Shown one piece after another: positions 17,764 to 27,044 of a stretch of DNA of 64,000 nucleotides. The translations under genes were made by a program, and so were the position numbers. Below the pieces are notes generated by a model. That model searched no databases. It was given only the letters and a program-made list of their open reading frames with translations, and was not told the DNA's origin. Numbering within the stretch: position 1 is the first letter of the stretch; the number at the start of each line of letters is the position of its first letter. This DNA comes from Planococcus shenhongbingii (GTDB taxonomy: Bacteria > Bacillota > Bacilli > Bacillales_A > Planococcaceae), in assembly GCF_030413635.1 (NCBI RefSeq), contig NZ_CP129235.1, positions 186,001 through 250,000 on the forward strand, given 5' to 3'.

Positions 17764-18689
17764 GCATTTTGAAAACCACAGCTTTGACCAAAAAGTTCGG
17801 AGATTTTACAGCGTTGGACGGTGTGGACATTGAAGTCGCCAAAGGAGAAGTATACGGATTTATCGGACCGAACGGCGCAGGCAAGTCGACAACCATCCGT
17901 GTACTTTTGGGCCTCTTAAAAGTGACTTCGGGAACAGCTGAAATTTTCGGTCAAGACGTCTGGGAAGATGCAGTGGATATTCATAAGCGCGTGGCTTATG
18001 TTCCAGGAGATGTAAATTTATGGCCCAATTTAACGGGGGGAGAAGTCATTGATTTGTTTTTAAAATTGCGCGGAAGCAATGGAAAAACCCGGCGGGAAGA
18101 ATTGATACGGAAATTTGATTTGGACCCGACCAAAAAATGCCGGACGTATTCAAAAGGGAACCGGCAGAAAGTGGCATTGGTTGCCGCCTTGTCGACAGAT
18201 GCGGATCTTTATATTCTCGATGAACCCACTTCAGGGCTCGATCCATTGATGGAACGTGTTTTTCAAGAATGGGTGAGAGAAGCGAAAGCACAAGGAAAAA
18301 GCATTTTGCTGTCAAGCCATATCTTGTCTGAAGTTGAAAAGCTTTGTGATAAAGTCGCCATCATCCGCCAAGGGAAAATTATTGAAACAGGCACTTTGCA
18401 GGAATTGCGCCATCTGACAGGAACTGTTTTAACGGTGGAGACAAAACGGCCGATGCCTTCGCTGCACGAATTAAAAGGCATACAGGGAATACAGGAGAAA
18501 CAAGGGACTCTGTCTTTTCAAGTGGATGCGGAAGAACTGGATCAGGTAATCCGCTATATCAGCGGATTCGGCGTTGTAAAGCTGGAAAGTTCTCCGCCGA
18601 CTCTTGAAGAATTGTTCATGCGCCATTATGAAGGAGGAAGTTCAGCAGATAAACAGGAGGCGGCCTACCATGGACAAAAGCTTGTTTGA
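17760..18689 (+). CDS. ABC exporter ATP-binding protein
   Basis: An ATPase of 309 residues with Walker A GPNGAGKST, Walker B LYILDEPTSGLDP and a signature that reads YSKGNRQKV in place of the usual LSGGQ, a variant typical of ABC-2 drug or antibiotic exporters. A C-terminal extension of about 90 residues follows the ATPase core. The start at 17760 overlaps the tetR stop and has AAGGAGG at the right distance. Its 3' end overlaps the permease gene by 20 bases. Confidence 0.92.
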   Translation: MSILKTTALTKKFGDFTALDGVDIEVAKGEVYGFIGPNGAGKSTTIRVLLGLLKVTSGTAEIFGQDVWEDAVDIHKRVAYVPGDVNLWPNLTGGEVIDLFLKLRGSNGKTRREELIRKFDLDPTKKCRTYSKGNRQKVALVAALSTDADLYILDEPTSGLDPLMERVFQEWVREAKAQGKSILLSSHILSEVEKLCDKVAIIRQGKIIETGTLQELRHLTGTVLTVETKRPMPSLHELKGIQGIQEKQGTLSFQVDAEELDQVIRYISGFGVVKLESSPPTLEELFMRHYEGGSSADKQEAAYHGQKLV

Positions 18690-20274
18690 CGAAACAGGCA
18701 CATTAATGCGTTTTATCTGGCGCCGGGACCGCATCCGCATTCCTGTCTGGCTGCTTTCTTTTGTTATAGCAACGATGTTGACAGCCATTGCATTTAAGGA
18801 TTTATATCAGAATGCAGCAGAACGCCAGGCTATAGCCGAAACAATGAAAAATCCGGCAATGACTGCAATGGTTGGTCCTGGATATGGTTTGGACAACTAT
18901 ACTGTCGGCGCCATGATGGCCCATCAGATGCTCTTGATGACAGCTGTGGTGGTCGGGCTGATGAGTATTTTGCTAGTGGCCCGCCATACGCGCAGCGATG
19001 AGGAAGACGGCCGGCTCGAGTTGATCCGTTCGCTGCCGGTAGGGCGATTATCGAATCTCCAATCTGTGCTGCTTGTCATGTTCGGAGTCAATGTGCTGCT
19101 CGCAGCGGCTACAGGAAGTGGTCTTTATGTTTTAGGGATTGCCAGCATGGATTTGGAAGGTTCTTTACTTTACGGATCCGCCTTGGGAGCAACCGGTTTG
19201 ATTTTTTCAGCTATCACAGCCGTTTTTGCCCAGCTTTCACAAAATTCGAGAAGCACAATCAGCTTGTCTATCGCTGTGCTCTTGTTTGCTTATGCAGTTC
19301 GTGCCATTGGAGATATTGGGAATGAAGCCTTGTCCTGGACTTCTCCGCTCGGCTGGATTTTGCGGTCTGAGGTATATGTCCAAAATATATGGTGGCCGAT
19401 TTGGCTTACTGTGGCTGCCGCTTTTTTGCTGTCGCTTCTGGCACTTTATTTGAATTCTATCCGTGATTTGGGTTCAGGGTTTTTGCCAGCAAGAACCGGC
19501 AAATCCCATGCCTCGCCGATTTTGCAGAGTCCTTTGGGATTGGCCATTCGCCTACAACGCACAGGTCTTATTGCATGAACTATTGGGCTTTTCTTGATAG
19601 GTGCTTCCTACGGTTCAGTGCTCGGCGATTTAGAGTCCTTTTTTGCCGATGTTGAAATCATGCAGGAATTTTTAGCAGCAACTCCAGGGAGCTCATTGAC
19701 CGAACAATTTATTCCGATGTTGATGTCGGTTATGGCGATTATTGGCACCATCCCGGTATTACTGGCTGTTTTAAGGCTGAAAGGAGAGGAAAAGAATGGC
19801 CGATTAGAACATTTCTTAAGCCGTGCAGTTTCCAGAAGCCATTTAATGGGTAGTTATGTATTGATTTCTCTTATAACCAGTTTTATCATGTTGTCGCTTG
19901 CGGGACTTGGGCTTGGTTCAGTGGGCAATGCGATGATGGTGGAAGGGCTTCCGCTTAGGATGTTCTACGAAGCGGCAATAGTTTATCTGCCGGCTGCCTG
20001 GATCATGGCAGGCTTGGCTGCTGTGTTTATCGGATGGATGCCAAAGTTATCCAGTCTGGTGTGGCTCTATTTGGTTTTCTCATTTGTCGTTGTTTATTTG
20101 GGGGCTTTGTTTCAGTTTCCGGATTGGGTAGAAAAAGCAACGCCATTTGGCCATATTCCGCAGCTTCCGGTTGAAGAGCAGAATTTTGCGGTACTGGCAC
20201 TTTTGACAGCCGTAGCGGTATTTTTGTTGATTGCCGGCTTTATCGGCTTTAACCGGAGGGACATTAGCAATTGA
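18670..20274 (+). pseudogene. ABC-2 exporter permease gene interrupted by an in-frame TGA
   Basis: One continuous frame of 535 codons encodes a polytopic permease with about twelve hydrophobic spans, but codon 303 is TGA (19576-19578). The context RTGLIA-stop-TIGLFLIG fits a lost tryptophan (TGG to TGA). Both halves keep normal codon use and family-like sequence. Upstream the ribosome binding site AGGAGG supports the ATG at 18670. The downstream half could restart only at a poor TTG (19594). It is either a recent nonsense mutation, a sequencing error or a read-through site. Without the full permease the exporter should not work. Confidence 0.8.
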
Positions 20275-20292
20275 AAAAGGAGTGTATGTATA

Positions 20293-20676
20293 GTGGAAAA
20301 AGTAATCCCGAAAATCACCACATTTTTGATGTTTTCAGGACAGGCAGAAGAAGCGATGGAATTTTATACATCGCTGTTTGAAGACTCGCGTATCGAAAAT
20401 ATTGTCCATAATGAAGATGGTACTGTCATGCAGGCTGCTTTTACGTTGAATGGTCAGATGTTGATGTGCATCGATAGCCCCGTCAATCACGAATTTACTT
20501 TTACACCGGCGATTTCTTTGTATGTCACGTGCGACAGCGCAGAAGAGATTGACCGTGTTTTCGCCCAGCTTTCGGAAGGCGGAGGGGTTTTGATGCCATT
20601 AGATGAATATCCTTTCAGCAAAAAGTTCGGCTGGCTGGTGGACCGGTTCGGCGTATCCTGGCAACTGAATTACTGA
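20293..20676 (+). CDS. VOC-superfamily protein, PhnB-like
   Basis: A protein of 127 residues with the glyoxalase/bleomycin-resistance fold of the PhnB/3-demethylubiquinone methyltransferase-like group. KITTFLMFSGQAEEAMEFYTSLF at the start and the closing KFGWLVDRFGVSWQLNY are typical. The start is GTG, with AAGGAG ten bases before. It lies 18 bp after the permease and may be cotranscribed. The substrate is unknown. Confidence 0.88.
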   Translation: MEKVIPKITTFLMFSGQAEEAMEFYTSLFEDSRIENIVHNEDGTVMQAAFTLNGQMLMCIDSPVNHEFTFTPAISLYVTCDSAEEIDRVFAQLSEGGGVLMPLDEYPFSKKFGWLVDRFGVSWQLNY

Positions 20677-20683
20677 AATTGAT

Positions 20684-20728
20684 AAAACCTGTATGGAAAT
20701 GGCTTTGTTCATTTTCATGCAGGTTTTT
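20684..20728 (+). terminator. Terminator after the tetR-exporter-VOC operon
   Basis: AAAACCTG at 20684-20691 pairs with CAGGTTTT at 20720-20727, with additional pairing inside and a T run after. Confidence 0.7.
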
Positions 20729-20790
20729 GTTTTAGGCTGTGATAAACATACGCGACCCGTCTTCTGGGCAGACTAAAAGGCTGTTCTTCG

Positions 20791-21480
20791 TTAAAAGAAC
20801 AGCCAGACAATAACCGGACCGAGGAATGACCCGACGACAGCACTTAAGGTCATAGCGACAGAACTCATAGAAGCTTCTTCCGGACCATATTCGAAAGCTT
20901 TCGCTGTACCAAGACCGTGGGCAGAAGATCCCAAGCCAATGCCGACCCCGATGGAAGAATCGACACGCAAAATTTTCAATAGCCAAGGACCCGCAATAAT
21001 ACCGGTAAACCCTGCAGTCATGACATATACCGCCGCTAATGAAGGGATGCCTCCGAGCGCTTCCGCCATTTGCATGGCGACCGGCGTCGTAATCGACTTC
21101 GGCAGCATCGTCAGAACCATTTCGTTGGAAAACTGGAACAGCTTCGTCAGCAAAGCGCCACTGGTTAACCCGACAATCGCTCCTGCAGAGACGCCGATAG
21201 TGATTGGCAATAGATTTTGCCGCAATAAATCACGCTGCTTGTAGAGGGGAACAGCCAAAGCCACTACAGCAGGACCGAGCAACTCTCCGATCCACTTTCC
21301 TCCGAGCATATAATTGTCATAAGAAACATCGAATACCAGTAAAATAATGACCAAGACGACAGTAGTGGTTAGCACAGGATTTAAAAGCGTCCAGCGGTAT
21401 TTATTATATTGGCTGTTCAAAAAGAGATAGGCCACAATTGTAAGCCCTGCAAACAGCAGAGACAGAAGAAAGATTACCAC
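20791..21480 (-). CDS. lrgB: LrgB/CidB-family membrane protein
   Basis: A membrane protein of 229 residues of the LrgB family. The block MLPKSITTPVAMQMAEALGG and the late GLGSSAHGLGTAKA are diagnostic. LrgAB/CidAB proteins modulate murein hydrolase activity and pyruvate or metabolite export. The start is set at a GTG (21480) with AGAGGAG eight bases upstream, directly after the lrgA stop; starting further upstream would read back through lrgA. No LytSR system is encoded nearby. Confidence 0.88.
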   Translation of the reverse strand: MVIFLLSLLFAGLTIVAYLFLNSQYNKYRWTLLNPVLTTTVVLVIILLVFDVSYDNYMLGGKWIGELLGPAVVALAVPLYKQRDLLRQNLLPITIGVSAGAIVGLTSGALLTKLFQFSNEMVLTMLPKSITTPVAMQMAEALGGIPSLAAVYVMTAGFTGIIAGPWLLKILRVDSSIGVGIGLGSSAHGLGTAKAFEYGPEEASMSSVAMTLSAVVGSFLGPVIVWLFF

Positions 21481-21482
21481 AT

Positions 21483-21854
21483 TTAATGCTCCTCTCTTTT
21501 GCCGGATAAACGGCTGGACCACTGGCTCAACAAAGAAGAAACCGCCATAGTCAGAAACGTGCTAAACACTGCAATGACGATCAGCCAGACGCCTTTTCCA
21601 GTAAAAACATCTGCATAATCGATGACGCCGACAGTTGCCGGGATAAAGTAGAGCGATAGGAAAGCTAAAAGGAAATGCGCACCCGAATCAATCCATTTCA
21701 GCGGAAAAATTTTTAGCAAAAGGACCGCAAACAGCAGTAAAAATCCAATGATGCTGCCGGGAAGCGGCAAGTTGAAAAATTCGCGCAACCATTCACCGAA
21801 CAGATAAAAGCCATACAAAACAACAAGTTGAGCAAAAACCAGCAGAAATTTCAT
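21483..21854 (-). CDS. lrgA: LrgA/CidA-family holin-like protein
   Basis: A protein of 123 residues with four hydrophobic spans. The segment LPLPGSIIGFLLLF and the block FIPATVGVIDY are typical of the CidA/LrgA family. It is the first gene of a two-gene operon with lrgB, separated by only two bases. An AAAGGCG ribosome binding site precedes the ATG. Confidence 0.9.
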   Translation of the reverse strand: MKFLLVFAQLVVLYGFYLFGEWLREFFNLPLPGSIIGFLLLFAVLLLKIFPLKWIDSGAHFLLAFLSLYFIPATVGVIDYADVFTGKGVWLIVIAVFSTFLTMAVSSLLSQWSSRLSGKREEH

Positions 21855-22054
21855 ATGTAATCGCGCCTTTCTTCAAATAGAAAAGTGAAACGGTAATCTT
21901 TGACATAATAAGCTATTTTACAGCATTTTTATTGAAAAGCGAGCAACGCGCATATAGAGGGACAAACAGTTAAAAATTAAATTCTTCTTTTTAAATTTAC
22001 AGAAGCGGGTAAAGGGAGAACATCCGATCAATACCGCTAGGAAGGGAGGATGTT

Positions 22055-22702
22055 ATGGCCAGTGGCTTACTTGGTTTTATCATCTTAGGTTTTTCGCTAT
22101 CTGTTCCCGTAGGAGCTATTACAATCGAAATGGTGAAAAGAGGGATTCAAGGGGGATTCATGCATGCCTGGATGGTTGGCGTTGGCGGCATGTCTGCAGA
22201 TGTTGTGTTGATGCTGCTCATTTACTTTGGGGTTTCCGGTTTTTTAACCAGCATGGCTGCACAAACTGTCCTTTGGCTCTTCGGCTTTGTCGTGCTGGTT
22301 TACTTAGGAACCGAAAGCATTAAAGATGCATTTCGGATCACCGGAATAGATGTTATGAACCCAGTAAAAACAGAACCGCTGACTGGAGCTTATCTGTCGG
22401 GATTTGTGATTGCGATTTCCAATCCGTTGAATATCATTTTCTGGATCGGCATCTATGGTTCGGTTTTAACCAGCACACTGCAGAATGCAAGCAGTGGAGA
22501 AGTACTGTTGTACAGCATCGCCATTTTTATTGGCATCGCAATTTGGGATTTGGTGATTGCCATTTCTGTGCATATCGGCAAAAGTTTTACAGGACACCGT
22601 TTTATGAAAAGTTTTTCGGTTATAGCAGGATTGGCTTTAATTGGATTTGGTTTATCATTTGGCTGGCAAGCTATGAAAAACCTGATGCTTTTAATGAATT
22701 GA
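22055..22702 (+). CDS. LysE/RhtB-family amino-acid exporter
   Basis: A protein of 215 residues with six expected membrane helices. The N-terminal SVPVGAITIEMVKRGIQGGF and the GFVIAISNPLNIIFWIG loop mark the LysE superfamily of amino-acid exporters. The substrate cannot be told from sequence. The ribosome binding site GGGAGG precedes the ATG. It is followed closely by an AIM24 gene, possibly cotranscribed. Confidence 0.88.
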   Translation: MASGLLGFIILGFSLSVPVGAITIEMVKRGIQGGFMHAWMVGVGGMSADVVLMLLIYFGVSGFLTSMAAQTVLWLFGFVVLVYLGTESIKDAFRITGIDVMNPVKTEPLTGAYLSGFVIAISNPLNIIFWIGIYGSVLTSTLQNASSGEVLLYSIAIFIGIAIWDLVIAISVHIGKSFTGHRFMKSFSVIAGLALIGFGLSFGWQAMKNLMLLMN

Positions 22703-22756
22703 AACTTTTGACAGCCAATGACGTAAATACACCAACACAGAAAGGGGAAGTGGACA

Positions 22757-23455
22757 ATGGGCAATTACACGATTGAAGAGTTTATTCGCCAAACCAAACA
22801 GGACGAGAGAGAGAATGATTATTTTGAGTTGGAAACACCGCGTATTCTGGAAGTGAATTTAACGGATATGGTATGGGCAAAAGTCGGCTCGATGATTTCG
22901 TATACGGGCCAGATTAAATTTGAGCGGGAACGCATGCTTGAGCATGGCGTCGGAGTGATGTTCAAGAAGGCACTGACTGGCGAAGGCACTTCGTTGATGA
23001 AAGCTACGGGGCAAGGACGTTTGTATTTGGCAGACCAAGGCAAGAAAATCACCATTTTCGAATTGAATGGCGAATCCATCACAGTTAACGGCAATGATCT
23101 TCTCGCTTTTGAGCCAGGCATCCAATGGGAAATTAAAATGATGAGAAAAGTAGCGGGGATGATGGCTGGCGGATTATTCAACGTTACTTTGAAAGGAAAA
23201 GGGAGAGTGGCCATCACCTCCCATTATGAACCACTGACGCTGCTTGTGAAACCGGGTGAATCGGTGATTACAGACCCAGGGGCAACTGTTGCCTGGTCAG
23301 GCGATTTAACACCTGAATTCCGGACAGATATCAGCATCAGAACATTCCTTGGCCGGGGCAGCGGGGAATCAGTCCAGATGGAATTTAAAGGAGAGGGCTT
23401 TGTAATCGTCCAGCCCTTTGAAGAAGTATATACAGCTGGAAACGGTTTGTCTTAA
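22757..23455 (+). CDS. AIM24-family protein
   Basis: A protein of 232 residues of the AIM24 (TIGR00266-related) family, rich in beta-strand and without signal peptide. Conserved features include the glycine-rich GRLYLADQGKKI and the VKPGESVITDPGATVAWSG segment. The bacterial role is not established. An AAAGGGGAAG ribosome binding site supports the start. Confidence 0.85.
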   Translation: MGNYTIEEFIRQTKQDERENDYFELETPRILEVNLTDMVWAKVGSMISYTGQIKFERERMLEHGVGVMFKKALTGEGTSLMKATGQGRLYLADQGKKITIFELNGESITVNGNDLLAFEPGIQWEIKMMRKVAGMMAGGLFNVTLKGKGRVAITSHYEPLTLLVKPGESVITDPGATVAWSGDLTPEFRTDISIRTFLGRGSGESVQMEFKGEGFVIVQPFEEVYTAGNGLS

Positions 23456-23529
23456 GTCGTTTGAATGCCGGGCAATCGGGAATAAAGAGACCAATCAACT
23501 GTATCATTTCAAAGAAAGGAGCTGCCGTT

Positions 23530-24447
23530 ATGGCAGAACATATAAAGTTGGCAGAAGCATTGGAATGGCAGTTCCGGAACGAAGTCGATAAACAAGTCAG
23601 GAAAACCCATGAATCCGGCCAGACGCTCTATCATTACACCAGTCTTCAGAGTCTGATGGGGATGGTCGAGACGAATAATCTATGGATGAGCAAAGGTAAT
23701 TTCTTGAATGATTCCAGTGAATTGGTTTACTTTTCGAATGTCTTAAAAAGCGTTATCAGCAAAATGAAAATCCAAAACGAGACAGAACTGTGGCGGCTAT
23801 TCATCCGGGAATTGAAACTTTCAATGAACCGGTTTTTGAAAAAAATTGAAGAAAGCGGTTTTGAAGTTTACATCTTTTCAATGTCACATTCCCAAGATTC
23901 GCTTGCTCTTTGGTATAACTATGCAAAAGGGGAAGGCTATAATCTTGGCTTCTATGTGGAAGATCTTTTGAAAAAAACGAGCGTCTTTCCCGATGAATCA
24001 AACGTCGTCCACGGCCTTGTAGTATATGACCGCCAGGAACAAGAGCTGGTTCTTATGAACTTCTTGATAGAAACCTTCAAACTGGTTACGCAATACGAAG
24101 TGGAAGAAGTAAAAAAAGCGTTGCCGGCTCATTTTTTTTCAGTTATTGCCACATGTGCGATCTTTTTTAAAGACCCTGCTTTTCAAAGCGAAGAGGAATA
24201 TCGGATTGCCTATATGAATACCAGTGGTGAAACACAGCCGGAAGCACGGTTTCGAGCGCAAAATGGAGTAATTATTCCATATATTGCAGTGGATTTTGAA
24301 GAACGGCTGCCGATCAGCCATATCACCATCGGACCGAAGAACAATATTGATATTGCCAAAAGAGGCATGGAGCATTATCTAAACAGCAAAGGTTATAATA
24401 TGCAAGAAATCTCGATCAGTAAATCGGTCGCTGCCCTTAGATATTAA
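23530..24447 (+). CDS. DUF2971-family protein
   Basis: A soluble protein of 305 residues. The block LYHYTSLQSLMGMVETNNLW near residue 35, WMSKGNFLNDSSEL and the FSMSHSQDSLALWYNYA region are characteristic of DUF2971, a family common in accessory regions and often found near defence or toxin genes, with no settled function. The start at 23530 has AAAGGAGCT upstream. Codon use is like that of its neighbours. Confidence 0.85.
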   Translation: MAEHIKLAEALEWQFRNEVDKQVRKTHESGQTLYHYTSLQSLMGMVETNNLWMSKGNFLNDSSELVYFSNVLKSVISKMKIQNETELWRLFIRELKLSMNRFLKKIEESGFEVYIFSMSHSQDSLALWYNYAKGEGYNLGFYVEDLLKKTSVFPDESNVVHGLVVYDRQEQELVLMNFLIETFKLVTQYEVEEVKKALPAHFFSVIATCAIFFKDPAFQSEEEYRIAYMNTSGETQPEARFRAQNGVIIPYIAVDFEERLPISHITIGPKNNIDIAKRGMEHYLNSKGYNMQEISISKSVAALRY

Positions 24448-24471
24448 TTCAAAAGGATGAGAAGTGATTGG

Positions 24472-25248
24472 ATGTATCCGGATTTAACAGGGAAAACAGC
24501 CATTGTTACGGGTGCTTCAAAAGGAATCGGCAAAGGAATCGCTGAACGTTTTGGGAAAGAGAAAATGAACGTCGTGGTGGATTACCATACAGATAAAAGA
24601 GGGGCTGAAGAGACGGTTGCGGCGATTACAGCAAATGGCGGAAATGCTGTATTCGTAGAAGCCGACGTTGCGAATGAAGAAGGCGTTCAGAAGCTAATTA
24701 ATGCTGCACTCGATCAATACGGCTCGATTGATGTATTAGTGAATAATGCTGGGTTCAGTAAAAGCGAATCGTCAGAAGAATTGAGTTTGGAAAACTGGCA
24801 GCGCGTGTTGGACGTTAATTTAACCGGAGCGTTTATTGCCAGCCGTGAAGCGATCAAACAAATGCTGGCTAAGGGCAGACCCGGCTGCATCCTTAACATC
24901 ACCAGTGTTCATCAGGTTATTCCGAAAGTGGACAATGCGCATTACGCCGTGACCAAAGCGGGCCTTAAGATGCTGACGGAAACGCTGGCACTTGAATATG
25001 CGGAACAAGGCATCCGCATCAATGCGATAGCTCCTGGCACAATCAATACGCCCGCTAACCCGGCTGAAGATGCAGATCCGGAAGAAAAGCAAAAGACGCT
25101 TGAAAAAATACCGATGAAAAAGATAGGCCAGCCTGAACAAATTGCAGCCGCGGCTGCCTGGATTGTATCTTCGGAAGCAGATTATGTGACTGGCACGACT
25201 TTGTTTGTAGATGGCGGTATGACTTTATACCCTTCGCAATTGAAATGA
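24472..25248 (+). CDS. Glucose 1-dehydrogenase-like short-chain dehydrogenase
   Basis: A protein of 258 residues of the classical SDR family. The cofactor motif TGASKGIGKG is near residue 13, NNAG near 90, the catalytic Ser is in ITSVHQ and the YxxxK is YAVTK. It begins MYPDL and ends with FVDGGMTLYPS, like Bacillus glucose dehydrogenase (Gdh), so NAD(P)-linked sugar oxidation is likely. The start at 24472 is chosen by similarity to Gdh; an in-frame ATG also exists five codons upstream. Confidence 0.87.
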   Translation: MYPDLTGKTAIVTGASKGIGKGIAERFGKEKMNVVVDYHTDKRGAEETVAAITANGGNAVFVEADVANEEGVQKLINAALDQYGSIDVLVNNAGFSKSESSEELSLENWQRVLDVNLTGAFIASREAIKQMLAKGRPGCILNITSVHQVIPKVDNAHYAVTKAGLKMLTETLALEYAEQGIRINAIAPGTINTPANPAEDADPEEKQKTLEKIPMKKIGQPEQIAAAAAWIVSSEADYVTGTTLFVDGGMTLYPSQLK

Positions 25249-25249
25249 A

Positions 25250-25284
25250 AAAAAGGCGTAGCCAAATTGGCTACGCCTTTTTTT
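25250..25284 (+). terminator. Terminator after the SDR gene
   Basis: A perfect 15-bp stem (25250-25264 with 25268-25282) ends in a long T run. Confidence 0.9.
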
Positions 25285-25381
25285 AAGGTGATTTTCTTTT
25301 TAAACCCTTATGCACTCTCATTTTTTAGGAGAAGTTATTCTGAAAAAATTACTTATATTTCCTTAATTCACACAATAGACA

Positions 25382-25438
25382 GATTTTTTGAAAATTATAT
25401 TTAATATTTATTGCATTTTCGTTTAAATCCTGTATTAT
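25382..25438 (+). promoter_or_regulatory. brnQ promoter with CodY-like box
   Basis: The sequence 25382-25396 matches the CodY consensus at 13 of 15 positions. A promoter TTGCAT (25411-25416), 16-bp spacer, TATTAT (25433-25438) follows. BrnQ is a classical CodY-repressed transporter in other Firmicutes, which supports the reading. Confidence 0.55.
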
Positions 25439-25556
25439 TACCTTAAGCGATATATTGCATACCTGAATTAGGGACACGAAGTATTATAGCAAGATTATTT
25501 TTGATGAAACAGGATATACAACTGCCAGAGTTTCATACACCTAGGAGGAAAACAAA

Positions 25557-26927
25557 ATGGACACTAAATTGTCGTTCAGCGCATATGCCGTAGTTGGCAT
25601 GATGTTATTTGCATTATTTTTTGGAGCAGGAAACCTGATTTTCCCAGCTCAGCTGGGCCAGTACGCCGGTTCGGAAGTATGGATCGCCGTCGCAGGATTT
25701 TTAACCACTGGCGTTGGTTTGCCGCTGCTTGGTATTTTAGCGATCGGCTATTCGAAAAGCAGTGACCTTCAAGATCTTTCCAGCCGTGTTCATCCGATTT
25801 TTGGATTGATTTTCACTTCATTGCTGTATTTGACAATCGGGCCATTCTTCGCATTGCCAAGAACTGGCGCAGTTTCTTATGAAGTCGGGATTGCACCTTT
25901 CATTGGCCAAGAATACATGACAATCGGTCTTCTTATTTTTTCAGCTGTATTTTTCGGACTTTCGCTTTGGCTTTCCTTGAACCCGTCAAAAATGGTTGAT
26001 AGCATCGGAAAATTTTTATCACCAGCTATTTTAGTGACATTAGGGGCATTATTGATTGTTGCTATTTTCAATCCGATGGGCTCACCGGAAGCACCACAAG
26101 AAGCATATGCAGGAAATGCCTTTTTGAAAGGCTTCACAGAAGGCTACAACACCATGGATGCTTTGGCGTCATTAGTGTTCGGAATCATTGTCATTGCGAC
26201 AGTCCGTAAGCTTGGAGTCACTTCATCCAAAGGAATTTTAGCGGCTACATTGAAAAGCGGTATCGTAGCAGCTGCATTATTGGCAGTAGTTTATACGGGA
26301 ATTGCTTACTTGGGAGCGACAAGCACAAGTACGCTTGGCCTATTAGATACAGGTGGTCCAGTACTTAGCGGAGCATCCTCTCATTACTTCGGCACGTTCG
26401 GCACATTGCTGCTGGCAGTTATCATCACGCTGGCATGTTTAACAACTGCTATCGGGTTGATTGTAGCCAATGCGGAGTTCTTCCATAAGCTGACGCCTAA
26501 AATCAGCTACAAAACATATGTCGTTATTTTCTCAGTATTCTCGTTTGTCGTAGCAAATGCAGGGCTGGCAAATATCATTACTTATTCAATTCCGGTATTG
26601 ATGTTCCTATACCCACTTGCAATTGTTTTGATCATATTAGCTTTCACATCACCACTATTCAAACATGATCGCCTTGTTTATGTTTCGGCTATCACTGTGA
26701 CGTTCTTTATCGCTGTTATCGACGGCTTAAAAACATTGACTGGCTCACTAGGTGTAGCAAATCCAAGCTGGTTGCAGGCGATTGTTGACTTTTATGCCGC
26801 ATCGTTGCCTTTATACGCAGACGGTCTTGGCTGGTTGTTGCCGGCAGTGATTGTAATTGCAGTTACAGGGTTGATTGCCCGCAATAGAAAAGGTGTCAAT
26901 GTTCAAGCGGCTCAAAACGAAGGCTGA
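25557..26927 (+). CDS. brnQ: Branched-chain amino-acid:cation symporter
   Basis: A protein of 456 residues of the LIVCS family with about twelve membrane helices. The opening MMLFALFFGAGNLIFPAQLG and GPFFALPRTGAVSYEVG are family signatures. It imports leucine, isoleucine and valine with sodium or protons. AGGAGGAAAACAAA precedes the ATG. It is monocistronic with a strong terminator after it. Confidence 0.94.
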   Translation: MDTKLSFSAYAVVGMMLFALFFGAGNLIFPAQLGQYAGSEVWIAVAGFLTTGVGLPLLGILAIGYSKSSDLQDLSSRVHPIFGLIFTSLLYLTIGPFFALPRTGAVSYEVGIAPFIGQEYMTIGLLIFSAVFFGLSLWLSLNPSKMVDSIGKFLSPAILVTLGALLIVAIFNPMGSPEAPQEAYAGNAFLKGFTEGYNTMDALASLVFGIIVIATVRKLGVTSSKGILAATLKSGIVAAALLAVVYTGIAYLGATSTSTLGLLDTGGPVLSGASSHYFGTFGTLLLAVIITLACLTTAIGLIVANAEFFHKLTPKISYKTYVVIFSVFSFVVANAGLANIITYSIPVLMFLYPLAIVLIILAFTSPLFKHDRLVYVSAITVTFFIAVIDGLKTLTGSLGVANPSWLQAIVDFYAASLPLYADGLGWLLPAVIVIAVTGLIARNRKGVNVQAAQNEG

Positions 26928-26975
26928 AAACATTAGTACTGGTTGGTCCAAAAAATTGGGCTGGCTTCTATTATA

Positions 26976-27020
26976 AAAAGCTGTCTCAAAAGCAAATTTG
27001 CTTTTGAGACAGCTTTTTTC
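26976..27020. terminator. Bidirectional terminator after brnQ
   Basis: A perfect inverted repeat of about 21 bp per arm around an AAATTT centre, with T-rich tails on both sides. It serves brnQ and the convergent gntR-type gene. Confidence 0.9.
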
Positions 27021-27044
27021 AATTGGCTATAGGTGAAGGCATTG

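Larger units (their letters stand above)
25249..25556. other. Intergenic region upstream of brnQ
   Basis: This 308-bp AT-rich region holds the SDR terminator and the brnQ regulatory region. After the predicted start site there is a leader of about 110 nt with no recognised structure. Confidence 0.6.
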
